Part shown: one piece after another, positions 19,566-27,680 of the stretch
How positions within the stretch are numbered: position 1 is the stretch's first letter
Layout of the letters: each line of letters starts with the position of its first letter
DNA from: Burkholderiales bacterium
GTDB lineage: Bacteria > Pseudomonadota > Gammaproteobacteria > Burkholderiales > Casimicrobiaceae
DNA: 64,000 nt
Assembly: GCA_016790165.1 (NCBI GenBank)
Contig: JAEUPL010000006.1
Coordinates: forward strand, 124,001-188,000
Direction: 5' to 3'
Notes under the pieces: generated by a model
Told to the model about the DNA's origin: nothing
What the model saw: the letters and a program-made list of their open reading frames with translations, nothing else
Database searches by the model: none
Made by a program: the position numbers and the translations under genes

Positions 19566-20612
19566 TTACTTTTCGTACTTCTTCACCAGCGCCTGCGCCT
19601 TCGCCAAAAGCGCCTTGCCATCGTTGGCCTTGGCGGTCACGTCGGCAACCCACTCATCGTAGAGGCTGGCGGACGCATTGCGCCAGTTCGCGAGTTCTGC
19701 GGCGGGAACGGTGTAGAAGCCGTTCTTGCGCTCCTCGGCGGACTTGCGGCCCGCCGTTGCCGAATCGTCCCACGTCCTGCCGGTTTGCTTGACCAGCGCC
19801 GCGCCGCTGTTGCTGTCGATCACCTTTTTCAGATCGGCAGGCAGGCTGTCGTACTTGGCAGGATTCATTGCCATCAGGAACACCGCGCTATAGAGTGCAC
19901 GCTCCTTCGCGTCAGTCTCGCTGTGGAACTTGGTGAGTTCGTGCAGCTTGAGGCTGGGGATCACTTCCCACGGCAGCAGATAGCCGTCAATCACGCCCTT
20001 GGACAGCGCCTCGGGCACCTGCGGCAACGGCATCGCGACCGGCGTCGCGCCGAGCTTGGCGAGCAGCTTGTTGGTCTGCCGTGTTGGCGCGCGCATCTTG
20101 AGTCCCTTGAAATCGGCCAACGACTTGATCTGCTTCTCTTTCGTATGCACGTACCCCTCGTCGTGGGTGTGCATCATCAGCGGTTTGACGCCGGCAAACT
20201 CCTTCTGCACGGCGGGTGTGGTGAGGTAGTACTCCCAGACCGCTTGCGACGATGCCTCGGCGTTGAGATTCATGAACGGCAGCTCAAACACTTCTGCCAG
20301 CGGGAAGCGGCCGGCGGTGTAGCCCGGCAGCGTATAGACGATGTCGGCGACGCCATCTCGCGCCTGATCAAACAGCTGGGCGGGCGTACCACCCAACTGC
20401 ATGGCCGGGTAGATCTGGCACTTCAGTTTGCCGCCGGAGTCCTTGTTGATCTTGTCGCACCACGGTTGGATGACTTTGGTCGGCGCCATCGCGCCAGGGG
20501 CCCAGAAGTGCGCAACCTTCAGCGTGATTTCCTGTGCTGCCAACGGCAGGCTCAGGGACAGTGCAACGCCAGTGGCGACCGCAAATCGCGCAGCGTGGTG
20601 TGTGTATTTCAT
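19566..20612 (-). CDS. TRAP transporter solute receptor, DctP type
   Basis: 348 residues with a signal peptide (MKYTHHAARF ... LAAQ), then EITLKVAHFWAPGAMAP and later GLKMRAPTRQTNKLL, where the Arg-containing segment normally contacts the carboxylate of the ligand. GAGGAAAC precedes the ATG. TRAP receptors deliver organic acids to DctQ/DctM permeases, but no such permease gene occurs in the window, so the receptor must use partners elsewhere. Its place beside fumarylacetoacetase suggests an aromatic or dicarboxylic acid ligand. Confidence 0.88.
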   Translation of the reverse strand: MKYTHHAARFAVATGVALSLSLPLAAQEITLKVAHFWAPGAMAPTKVIQPWCDKINKDSGGKLKCQIYPAMQLGGTPAQLFDQARDGVADIVYTLPGYTAGRFPLAEVFELPFMNLNAEASSQAVWEYYLTTPAVQKEFAGVKPLMMHTHDEGYVHTKEKQIKSLADFKGLKMRAPTRQTNKLLAKLGATPVAMPLPQVPEALSKGVIDGYLLPWEVIPSLKLHELTKFHSETDAKERALYSAVFLMAMNPAKYDSLPADLKKVIDSNSGAALVKQTGRTWDDSATAGRKSAEERKNGFYTVPAAELANWRNASASLYDEWVADVTAKANDGKALLAKAQALVKKYEK

Positions 20613-20697
20613 CGTTTCCTCCTCAATTTCAGCAAGTATCGCAGCGGGACGGGCGGCTGCATTCCGGGTTGCCACCCATGCCATCTGTGCGCCCGGG

Positions 20698-22014
20698 TCA
20701 GGCCAGCGCCGGCTGTATCGTTCCTTCGCAGGTGCCGAAACCCATGCGCGGTCGTCCGGCGGCTGCGCAGTGGGCGCTCAGCGTCACGCTGTCGCCGTCT
20801 TCGAGAAAGCTGCGCGCTTCGCCGCTCGGCAACGAAACTGGCAGTTTCCCGCCCGCGGTGAGCTCGACCAGTGCGCCGGCTTCGGCCGGGGTGGGGCCGG
20901 AGAGCGTGCCGGTTCCCAGCAGATCGCCCGGCTGCAGGTTGCATCCGCCCACCGTGTGGTGCGTGATGAGTTGCGCAAGCGTCCAGTAGGCGTGGCGATA
21001 GCTTGTACGGCAGAGGGTGTGCGGCGCGATGTTCTGAGCGCGCATCCTGGTGCTGCTGAGCGTAACGACGAGCTGGATGTCGATGGCTCCGCAATCCCGG
21101 AGATCGGCCGAATCGAGATAGGGCAGCGGTTGCGGGTCTTCGGCCGGGCGCGACCACGCGGTGCGGTAGGGCGCCAAGGCTTCCAGCGTGACGATCCACG
21201 GCGACACTGTGCTGCCAAAGTTCTTCGAAAGAAACGGGCCGAGCGGCTGGTACTCCCATCCCTGGATGTCGCGTGCAGACCAATCGTTCAGCAGGCAGAG
21301 CCCGAACACATGCGCCTCGGCGTTTGCCATCGAGATTCGCTCGCCCAGCGCGTTGCCTGAGCCAACATAGATGCCCATTTCGAGCTCGTAGTCGAGGCGC
21401 TTGCATGGACCAAAGGAAGGTTGCGTGGCACCGGGTGGCAGGCTCTGGCCGACGGGACGACGCAGCGGATGTCCCGAGATGACCAGCGACGACGCGCGGC
21501 CGTGATACCCAATCGGCACCCACTTGTAGTTGGGCAGCAGCGGATTGTCCGGACGGAACTGCTTGCCGATGTTGGTCGCGTGATACACCGACGTGTAGAA
21601 GTCGGTGTAGTCGCCGACGCGGGCGGGGACGGCGTACTCGGCGTCCGACTGTGACACCAGGCACCGGCGAAGCGCTGCTTCATGGATCGAACCGCGGCCA
21701 AGCGCGTCGCACAGCGCTGCACGCAGCGACGACCACGCTGTTTGCCCCATCGCCATGAAGGTGTTCAACGTGCTGGCACTCGCCGCATGGGCCGCGTCTC
21801 TGGCCGCCCCAGAGAAGACGTTGGCGGTGGCTGCCGCGCCGAGATCGACAATCTGGTCTCCAATCGCCACGCCGCCGCGGAAGGGCTCATTGCTTCCGGC
21901 GCGGCGAAACACGCCGAACGGCAGGTTCTGAATCGGAAAATCGGTCACGCCATCGTTGGCGCTGGCAACCCAGCTGGTGCGGGCGGGGTCGTGCGTGTGG
22001 TTCAGTGCGGGCAT
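20698..22014 (-). CDS. fahA: fumarylacetoacetase
   Basis: 438 residues, full length for FAH. The N-terminal domain is followed by the hydrolase domain with VGDYTDFYTSVYHATNIGKQF (the His of YHATN matches the catalytic histidine), LDYELEMGIYVG (metal-binding acids), LNDWSARDIQ and GTLSGP. It splits the C-C bond of a fumarylacetoacetate-type diketone to fumarate and an acyl acid. In the homogentisate route it would follow homogentisate dioxygenase, which is absent here; a VOC metal enzyme lies just upstream instead. Confidence 0.9.
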   Translation of the reverse strand: MPALNHTHDPARTSWVASANDGVTDFPIQNLPFGVFRRAGSNEPFRGGVAIGDQIVDLGAAATANVFSGAARDAAHAASASTLNTFMAMGQTAWSSLRAALCDALGRGSIHEAALRRCLVSQSDAEYAVPARVGDYTDFYTSVYHATNIGKQFRPDNPLLPNYKWVPIGYHGRASSLVISGHPLRRPVGQSLPPGATQPSFGPCKRLDYELEMGIYVGSGNALGERISMANAEAHVFGLCLLNDWSARDIQGWEYQPLGPFLSKNFGSTVSPWIVTLEALAPYRTAWSRPAEDPQPLPYLDSADLRDCGAIDIQLVVTLSSTRMRAQNIAPHTLCRTSYRHAYWTLAQLITHHTVGGCNLQPGDLLGTGTLSGPTPAEAGALVELTAGGKLPVSLPSGEARSFLEDGDSVTLSAHCAAAGRPRMGFGTCEGTIQPALA

Positions 22015-22029
22015 GCGATGGAATGCGCG

Positions 22030-22578
22030 TTACTGGGTTGTCTCGCCGGCCATGCTGCCGTCGTGCATCCAGCGCGCATGCTGCGGCGCGCGTTTAGTTC
22101 GTGTCCACTCGTCCAGCATGTCCCACTTCACTTCGTCGAGCATCTTCGCCATCTTCGGCGTGCCGGTATCAGCGGCCAGTTCGAGCCGGTGGCCATTCGG
22201 GTCAAAAAAGTAAATCGACTTGAAAATGGTGTGATCCGTCGGGCCGATCACTTCGATTCCCGCCGCTTCGAGTTTGGCCTTGGTCTTAATGAGCGTATCG
22301 ACGGAGTCCACTTTCATGGCGAGATGCTGCACCCAGGCGGGAGTGTTGTTGTCACGGCCCATCGTCGGGCTGTTCGGCAGTTCGAAGAAGGCGAGCACGT
22401 TGCCCTGGCCCATGTCGAGAAAGATGTGCATGTAAGGATCCGGCGCGCCGGTGGATGGCACCTGATCTTCGGCAATGGCGAGGACAAAGTCCATGTCGAG
22501 GTGCTTTTTGTACCACTCGACGGTCTGTTTGGCGTCGAGGCAGCGGTAGGCGACGTGATGAAGGCGTTGTACCAGCAT
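22030..22578 (-). CDS. VOC-family metal enzyme, possible ring-cleavage dioxygenase
   Basis: 182 residues: HHVAYRCLDAKQTVEWY start, HLAMKV in the middle and FFDPNGHRLELA near the end, so the His/His/Glu metal triad of a VOC enzyme is complete. Two VOC modules and a C-terminal tail (DEVKWDMLDEWTRTKRA) are seen. Its position between a flavin monooxygenase and fumarylacetoacetase suggests ring cleavage or isomerisation of an aromatic intermediate, but the reaction is not proven. AAGGAG lies before the ATG at 22578. A MITE sits just upstream of it. Confidence 0.75.
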   Translation of the reverse strand: MLVQRLHHVAYRCLDAKQTVEWYKKHLDMDFVLAIAEDQVPSTGAPDPYMHIFLDMGQGNVLAFFELPNSPTMGRDNNTPAWVQHLAMKVDSVDTLIKTKAKLEAAGIEVIGPTDHTIFKSIYFFDPNGHRLELAADTGTPKMAKMLDEVKWDMLDEWTRTKRAPQHARWMHDGSMAGETTQ

Positions 22579-22609
22579 GAGCTTCTCCTTGTTGCGGCCT
22601 GTGACCGCG

Positions 22610-22902
22610 CTAGGGCGTGTTAACACTATTTTCACGAGATGCGTTGCAGCGAGACGGCGCTGGCTGCAAGGCGCGATGCGAAGAACGTGGTGATTCCACA
22701 TTCAAGCATCGCAACGCCGCAGGCACGCCGTCTCGCTGCAACCCTGCGGGGCGTGCCGTATTTTCGCGCCCGGTGTTGTTGCGAAGTCCTTGCGACACAC
22801 TTGTCGCTGCGCTCCGTGCTCGCACCACGGCGGCCTTCGCGCCTAACCAGGCATCGAAAATACCACCGCCGCACTCGTGAAAATAGTGTTAACACGCCCT
22901 AG
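22610..22902. mobile_element. 293-bp MITE-like element with 28-bp perfect terminal inverted repeats
   Basis: The left terminus at 22610-22637 (starting CTAGGGCGTGTTAACACT) is the exact reverse complement of the right terminus at 22875-22902. The end pairs can be read as a CTAG duplication or as a TA duplication flanking GGGCGTGTTAACAC. Inside, TTGCAGCGAGACGGCG (22644-22659) pairs exactly with CGCCGTCTCGCTGCAA (22726-22741). No transposase is encoded; the frames on both strands are by-products of the repeats. The ends resemble those of IS5-group elements, which may supply the transposase. Confidence 0.88.
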
Positions 22903-23123
22903 ATGTCTTCGCGCGCCAGCTGCATGGCTTCACGCACGATGGTGAGATCACCGATGTGATTGGCAAGCAGCAGCACCAGTTTGGCGTTGACGAGAGCGCT
23001 TTGCTCGTCGGTCAAATCGCGGTGGGTGTCGATCAGCAGTTGATAAAAGTCGTCGCCCGGTGAGAAGTCGCGATGGTAGCGATGGTCGGGCTGATGAAAA
23101 TTGGCGTTGAGTTGCAGCGGCAT
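22899..23123 (-). CDS. DUF2783 small protein
   Basis: 74 residues, a small acidic/helical protein I recognise as a DUF2783 member by its DLTDEQSALVNAKLVLLLANHIGD core. DUF2783 genes are usually found next to FAD-dependent monooxygenases; here the gap to the monooxygenase is 14 bp, so a subunit or chaperone role for that enzyme is plausible. Its stop TAG is formed by the terminus of the MITE (bases 22899-22901), so the element inserted exactly at the stop codon. Confidence 0.75.
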   Translation of the reverse strand: MPLQLNANFHQPDHRYHRDFSPGDDFYQLLIDTHRDLTDEQSALVNAKLVLLLANHIGDLTIVREAMQLAREDI

Positions 23124-23137
23124 GTCCGTGTCCTTCG

Positions 23138-24811
23138 TCAGGCCTTGGCTAAGGTGCAGGTCGCACGTTGGACGGCGGCCTGGATGAGCTTGCTGTCAAA
23201 TGTCCGCCAGCGCGCGGCCACGTGTTGATCGGGGCGTGCCAGATACACCGTACCGTCCGCCGCGTCATAGCGCTGTGCGAACCGGCCCCGTAGATCGTGC
23301 AGCGTCCTGATGCCAGGAACCGCGTCGCTGCCAGACGTTACGATGACCGGCTCCACGCCGATGGTAGCTTGACGCAAGCCGGAAAGCGCTGCGCTGTCGA
23401 TTCGTGACAGGTCTTTGGCGTACACGATGAGCTGAAAGCGATTGCCGATGTGATCGAGCAACCAGCTATCGACCGGGTCGTGGCCATTCACGCGCACCGG
23501 CGCGTCGTCCATCGGCGCACCCGGCTCCATCATCCCGGTGAACGCGTCAATATCGGGTGTATTGAGTTGCGACCGTGTGTAAAACGCCGGGACCGACAAG
23601 CGACCTGAATTCACCAGTTTGCGAGCGAAGGCGTGCTTCTGTGCAAGCTGCAGCACGGCGGTCCGGAACTGCTTGCTGACGTTGCTCTTTGGGGTGATGA
23701 AATCGGTGGAGCGAGTGGAATTGAGGATGTTCTCGTCCGCCGCCCAGCAACGCTCGTCGGAGTAGGTGTCGAGCAGCGCGGCGGGCGCTTTGCCGTCGAT
23801 GACCAGTTTCAGCTTCCAGATCAGGTTGTCGGTGTCCTGCACGCCGCTGTTGGCCCCGCGCGCACCAAAAGGCGACACCTGGTGCGCTGCATCGCCAGCG
23901 AACATCACGCGTCCGTGGTTGAAGCGGTTCATGCGACGGCACTGGAAGGTGTACACGCTCACCCACTCCAGCTCGAACTCACGGTCCTTGCCGAGCATGG
24001 CCTGAATGCGGGGAATGACACGCTCCGGCTGTTTCTCGGCCTGTGGGTCAGCATCCCAGCCAAGCTGGAAGTCGATACGCCAGACGTTGTCGGCTTCGCG
24101 GTGCAGCAGCACCGACTGGTTGCGGTGAAACGGTGGGTCGAACCAAAACCAGCGCTCGGCCGGGAAATCCGCCTTCATCACCACGTCGGCGATGAGAAAG
24201 CGATCCATGAAAATCCTGCCGTCAATGTCGAGGCCCATCATCGAGCGGATGGGGCTGCGCGCACCATCGCAGACGATCAACCAGTCGCATTCGATGCCGT
24301 ATACCCCGTCGGCCGTTTCCACCTGCAGGCTCGCGTGGTCGTCTGCCTGCGCGACGGAGACCACCTTGTTCTTCCAGCGAATCTCAATGCCGACCTCGTT
24401 GCAACGATTGACGAGATACTCTTCAAGGTAATACTGTTGCAGGTTGATCATGCCGGGCCGCTTGTGATCCGGCTCGGGCAGAAGATTGAAGTGATACACC
24501 TCTTTCTCGCCGAAGAACGTACGGCCGACGTTCCATTCGACCCCTTTGTCGACCACGGCCTGCCCGACGCCGACGCGATCCAGCACCTCGAGCGCGCGCT
24601 TGGCGTAGCAGAGGCCTCGTGAGCCGACCGACACCGTGTCGTCGTCATCGATCACGATGGCAGGGATGCCGTGCAAGTGGCAATCAAGCGCGGCGGTCAG
24701 CCCCACCGGACCCGCGCCAACGATCACTACGGGGTAGCGTCTCGATACGGCACCTGAGAGCTCCGGTGGCCGGTGATAGACGTACTTCGGATAGGAATAA
24801 GTCTTGAGCAC
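23138..24811 (-). CDS. FAD-dependent aromatic monooxygenase, class A
   Basis: 557 residues: FAD loop VVIVGAGPVGLTAAL near residue 28, the DGARSPIR motif, and VMFAGDAAHQVSPFGARGANSGVQD, where the Asp contacts the FAD ribityl chain. The C-terminal domain is thioredoxin-like as in MhpA/phenol hydroxylases. It should hydroxylate a phenolic or aromatic acid with NAD(P)H and O2. The GTG start at 24811 is preceded by GGAGG. The partner DUF2783 gene follows 14 bp downstream and the MBL gene is 42 bp upstream. Confidence 0.88.
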   Translation of the reverse strand: MLKTYSYPKYVYHRPPELSGAVSRRYPVVIVGAGPVGLTAALDCHLHGIPAIVIDDDDTVSVGSRGLCYAKRALEVLDRVGVGQAVVDKGVEWNVGRTFFGEKEVYHFNLLPEPDHKRPGMINLQQYYLEEYLVNRCNEVGIEIRWKNKVVSVAQADDHASLQVETADGVYGIECDWLIVCDGARSPIRSMMGLDIDGRIFMDRFLIADVVMKADFPAERWFWFDPPFHRNQSVLLHREADNVWRIDFQLGWDADPQAEKQPERVIPRIQAMLGKDREFELEWVSVYTFQCRRMNRFNHGRVMFAGDAAHQVSPFGARGANSGVQDTDNLIWKLKLVIDGKAPAALLDTYSDERCWAADENILNSTRSTDFITPKSNVSKQFRTAVLQLAQKHAFARKLVNSGRLSVPAFYTRSQLNTPDIDAFTGMMEPGAPMDDAPVRVNGHDPVDSWLLDHIGNRFQLIVYAKDLSRIDSAALSGLRQATIGVEPVIVTSGSDAVPGIRTLHDLRGRFAQRYDAADGTVYLARPDQHVAARWRTFDSKLIQAAVQRATCTLAKA

Positions 24812-24853
24812 TCTGCCTCCTCGCAGCGTCGTTTACGCCACCATCGTCGGGGA

Positions 24854-25822
24854 CTAGCCTTCCAGCGCCTTCCACATCTCGATGTCGCGCTCGGCCGTCC
24901 AGATGCGCGGGTCTTTGTGCCCGGTGGCGAGGTCGTAAGCGCGCGTCACATCGAATGGCATGCAATGGTCAAAGATCACCCAATGCCCGTACTTCGGCTT
25001 CAGTCGGTCGAAGGTTTCGCGATACACGGCCTTGAGGTCCTTGCCCGCCTGCGCACCGGCCTTGACCGAGGCGTAGAGCTCACTCACGAATTCACGCGTC
25101 CCCTTGAGGCCAGCGGCGACCTGTTCAGACGTCTGCAGCGCCGCGCCACGGCCAGGCACCAGCTTCTCGGGCTTCAGCGCGGCAATCGCGTCGAGCGTGG
25201 CGGGCCAGTCCTCGTAGTAGGCGTCTCCGGCGTAGGGCGTGGCATCAAATTCGACCAGATCGCCCGAAAACAGCACTTTCTGCGAGGGTATCCAGGCGAT
25301 GGTGTCGCCTTTGGTGTGGCCGCGACCGACCTGCATCAGCTTCACTTCGAGTTTGCCGAGCCAGAGCGTCATCTCGCCCTTGAAGGTCATGGTGGGCCAG
25401 GTCATGCCGGGCGGTACCGATTCAACCGCCTGAAAGAGGCGCGGGAAGCGGCCGATCTCGCTCGCCTTGTCCTGCTCGCCGCGCTCGACGATCAGGTCAT
25501 AGGTGTCCTGGCTGGCGATGACGTGCTCGGCGCCTTCCGTCTTGTAACCACTGGCACCCAGCACCCGCACGGCGTGGTAGTGCGACAGCACGACGTACTT
25601 GATCGGCTTGTCGGTCACCGTGCGGATGTGGCGGATCACGTCTTGCGCCATGACCGGCGTGGCCTGGGTGTCAATCACCATCACCGCGTCATCGCCGATG
25701 ATGATGCCGGTGTTCGGGTCGCCCTCCGCTGTGTAGGCGTAGGCATTGTCGGAAAGTTTGTCGAAGCTGACCTTCTTGATTTCAAGATCGGCGTGCGAGG
25801 CGAATTTCTTTTGCGTGGTCAT
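24854..25822 (-). CDS. metallo-beta-lactamase-fold protein with altered metal motif
   Basis: 322 residues. The MBL fold is indicated by VMVIDTQATPVMAQDV, the VGRGHTKGDTIAWIP segment (HTKGD, the usual second metal histidine) and the LFSGDLVEF Asp. The first metal motif reads SHYHAVRVLG where a normal family member has H-x-H-x-D-H, so the Asp and third His are replaced by V and R. The second metal site is therefore probably missing or altered. It is the first gene downstream of the IclR operator and opens the catabolic operon. Confidence 0.82.
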   Translation of the reverse strand: MTTQKKFASHADLEIKKVSFDKLSDNAYAYTAEGDPNTGIIIGDDAVMVIDTQATPVMAQDVIRHIRTVTDKPIKYVVLSHYHAVRVLGASGYKTEGAEHVIASQDTYDLIVERGEQDKASEIGRFPRLFQAVESVPPGMTWPTMTFKGEMTLWLGKLEVKLMQVGRGHTKGDTIAWIPSQKVLFSGDLVEFDATPYAGDAYYEDWPATLDAIAALKPEKLVPGRGAALQTSEQVAAGLKGTREFVSELYASVKAGAQAGKDLKAVYRETFDRLKPKYGHWVIFDHCMPFDVTRAYDLATGHKDPRIWTAERDIEMWKALEG

Positions 25823-25863
25823 GTTCAAACTGCGACGGCTGAATTGTTTGCATGCTAGATCAG

Positions 25864-25903
25864 AATTCGCTAAAAGTAAATCAATTCGTTATTATCAAAT
25901 TCG
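25864..25903. promoter_or_regulatory. probable IclR operator: three ATTCG(C/T)T repeats
   Basis: The AATTCG core occurs three times (25864-25869, 25883-25888, 25898-25903) in the 102-bp gap between the divergent MBL and iclR-type genes. The gap is the only AT-rich stretch around, as expected for a divergent promoter controlled by the neighbouring regulator. Assignment to that regulator is inference. Confidence 0.55.
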
Positions 25904-25924
25904 TTGCTCTCACGGTAAACGTTC

Positions 25925-26719
25925 ATGGCAAAGCAACAACGGGGAATCCAGTCCATCGACGTCGGCGGCAGGCTGCTGCAGGCACTCACCCGCAGCGATG
26001 GCGCGATGATGCTCAAGGACATTGCCGAAGCCGCTGACATGCCACCAGCGAAGGCGCACGCGTACCTGGTCAGCTTCTGCAAACTGGGGCTCATGGAGCA
26101 GGATGCGGTGACCGGTCGTTACGATCTCGGCCCCCTCGCGCTGGAGTTGGGGCTGGTGAGTCTCAACCGCCTCGATGCTGTGAAGATCGCCAGCGCAGAA
26201 ATGTCGGCGCTGGCCAGTCGCACTGGGCAATCCACCGCGATCGCGGTGTGGGGCAACTACGGCCCGACGATTGTCCGCTTCGAGCAGTCGGTGCGACCGA
26301 TCCACGTCAACATGCGCACCGGCACGGTGATGCAACTGCACCAAACGGCGACCGGCAAGGTGTTTGCCGCCTATGCCACCCGTGGACAAATCGACGCCGC
26401 GATTGCGGCGACCTCACCGGATGCGAAGCAGCGGGTCGAGGCACGACAGGCGCTGGCAGTGATCGCGCCCGAGCTGGCGGGCATCCGCGAGCGCGCGCTG
26501 GCGCGCGCGCAGGGCAACCCGGTGCCCGGTGTGAACGCATTCAGCGCGCCGGTCTTCGATTACACCGGCGAAGTGGTGCTGGCGATCACTGCCCTGGGCC
26601 CCGCGGCGGAATTCGACACGACCTGGTCAAGCCCGATCGCGCGGGACGTGCAGTTCACGGCACAGCGCATTTCGGCGCGGCTCGGGCATCGTCCCACGGA
26701 ACAGAGCCTCGTTGAATAA
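25925..26719 (+). CDS. IclR-family transcriptional regulator
   Basis: 264 residues: an N-terminal winged helix (residues 8-70, MLKDIAEAADMPPAKAHAYLVSF as the recognition part) and a C-terminal effector domain (TGQSTAIAVWGNYGPTIVRFEQS ... LHQTATGKVFAAY). Such regulators bind aromatic or small-acid effectors. It is divergent from the MBL-monooxygenase-VOC-FAH operon and is its likely controller. Its last Glu codon and TAA stop lie inside repeat copy R3. Confidence 0.88.
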   Translation: MAKQQRGIQSIDVGGRLLQALTRSDGAMMLKDIAEAADMPPAKAHAYLVSFCKLGLMEQDAVTGRYDLGPLALELGLVSLNRLDAVKIASAEMSALASRTGQSTAIAVWGNYGPTIVRFEQSVRPIHVNMRTGTVMQLHQTATGKVFAAYATRGQIDAAIAATSPDAKQRVEARQALAVIAPELAGIRERALARAQGNPVPGVNAFSAPVFDYTGEVVLAITALGPAAEFDTTWSSPIARDVQFTAQRISARLGHRPTEQSLVE

Positions 26720-26837
26720 CTTTTCAGCCGTGTCCACTACCTGGCTGTGGATACAGGCTGAAATTCGAAGAAGTCGACATTACGGAAAATCGGGCTGCAG
26801 GCACCGTCCGCTCGTCGATATTGGCGAAGAGCCGTTG
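26714..26837. repeat. 124-bp palindromic repeat, copy R3
   Basis: The left end is GAATAACTTT, overlapping the last codon and TAA of the IclR gene. The centre is AAGTCGACAT (GTCGAC at 26773-26778) and the right end AGAGCCGTTG. Left-arm hairpin: GTCCAC/GTGGAT around 26733-26752. Same length and same centre offset (59 bp) as the other copies. Confidence 0.8.
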
Positions 26838-27680
26838 CTGCGCTGCCCCGGCAGCCTGCCAGGGACATCAACGCGAGCATCGGCGTCCGTATCGACACGC
26901 TCGCCGCGGCCTGGCACGACAGGCAGGAGGCGACCCTCGTGCCGATTTGCACGGCCACCGGTACTGCGGCGCTGCTGGCGCAGCACCTTTGCTCGCTCGG
27001 TCGCCTTGCACCGAGTCTCACGGTCGACGCGGCTGCCGTGGCTGATGTCACGGTCACGCTGGCGGCGGTCGCATCATTGACCCCTTTGCGGCAAAACAAT
27101 TCACTCATTGCATTTGCGCACAGCCGGGTGCCACCGCCAACGGTGTCACGGGTGGCGGCTGGGAGACGGTGGCATCGCTCGGCAAAACGCCTGCGCGATT
27201 GGCACAACAGACTACTCCGGCGGAATTGGCTGGGTCGCGACCGCCGCAACTCAAATTGCCGCGCAAATCGCGGCTGGCACTACGGTGGTTGGTTCAATCG
27301 CCGGCACTGGCAGCAACGGGTCGTCGGTGGGTGGCACGGCGGGTGCCCCCGTCCGCTTTACCCAACCAGCCGATCGTGGACGGTGACGCAACGAGGCGAA
27401 AACACGACGCTCGGCGTCGGCGCGCTGTGACCTCTCGAAGGCCGCGCCTGACTCGACGTGTCGTCAGCACACGTTCAATGTTAATGTTGGCATCCCGATT
27501 AACAAGCGACTGGCACTCCGTCTTCTCGCACGGCTGGAAATCGGCAAAATTTCCGACTGGCACTACGCGGGCGTCGCCGCGTACCCGGTGCCTGCGGCCA
27601 ATCAGCAGACCTATCTGGACGCTGGACCGCAGAACGATCGCGTGAGTTTTGGAGGAGTGCTGCTGAAATATGACTTTTAG
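26838..27680 (+). pseudogene. remnant of an outer-membrane beta-barrel gene (MtrB/PioB-like end)
   Basis: No single frame spans this stretch. The last part, about 27423-27680, reads in one frame as alternating barrel strands (FNVNVGIPINKRLALRLL, then DWHYAGVAAYPVP, then TYLDAGPQNDRVSFGGVLL) and ends in Y-D-F-stop, the C-terminal aromatic signature of outer-membrane proteins. The DWHY and YLDAGPQ strands recall MtrB/PioB-type barrels. Upstream the frame is broken by stops, and Ala/Gly/Thr-rich pieces appear in other frames. Its stop overlaps the next cytochrome start by 11 bp, as in an operon. Confidence 0.55.

Noticed and set aside
19464..20861. Plus-strand open frame opposite the TRAP receptor
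   Set aside because: Antisense shadow; the receptor on the minus strand has a signal peptide, ribosome site and family motifs.
22617..22895. Small open frames on both strands within the MITE
   Set aside because: Both begin with the same residues because the terminal inverted repeats encode them; no independent support as genes.
27108..27386. Gly/Ala/Thr-rich open frame in the ruined region
   Set aside because: No ribosome site or signal, and neighbouring frames carry equally plausible fragments; treated as part of the pseudogene region.
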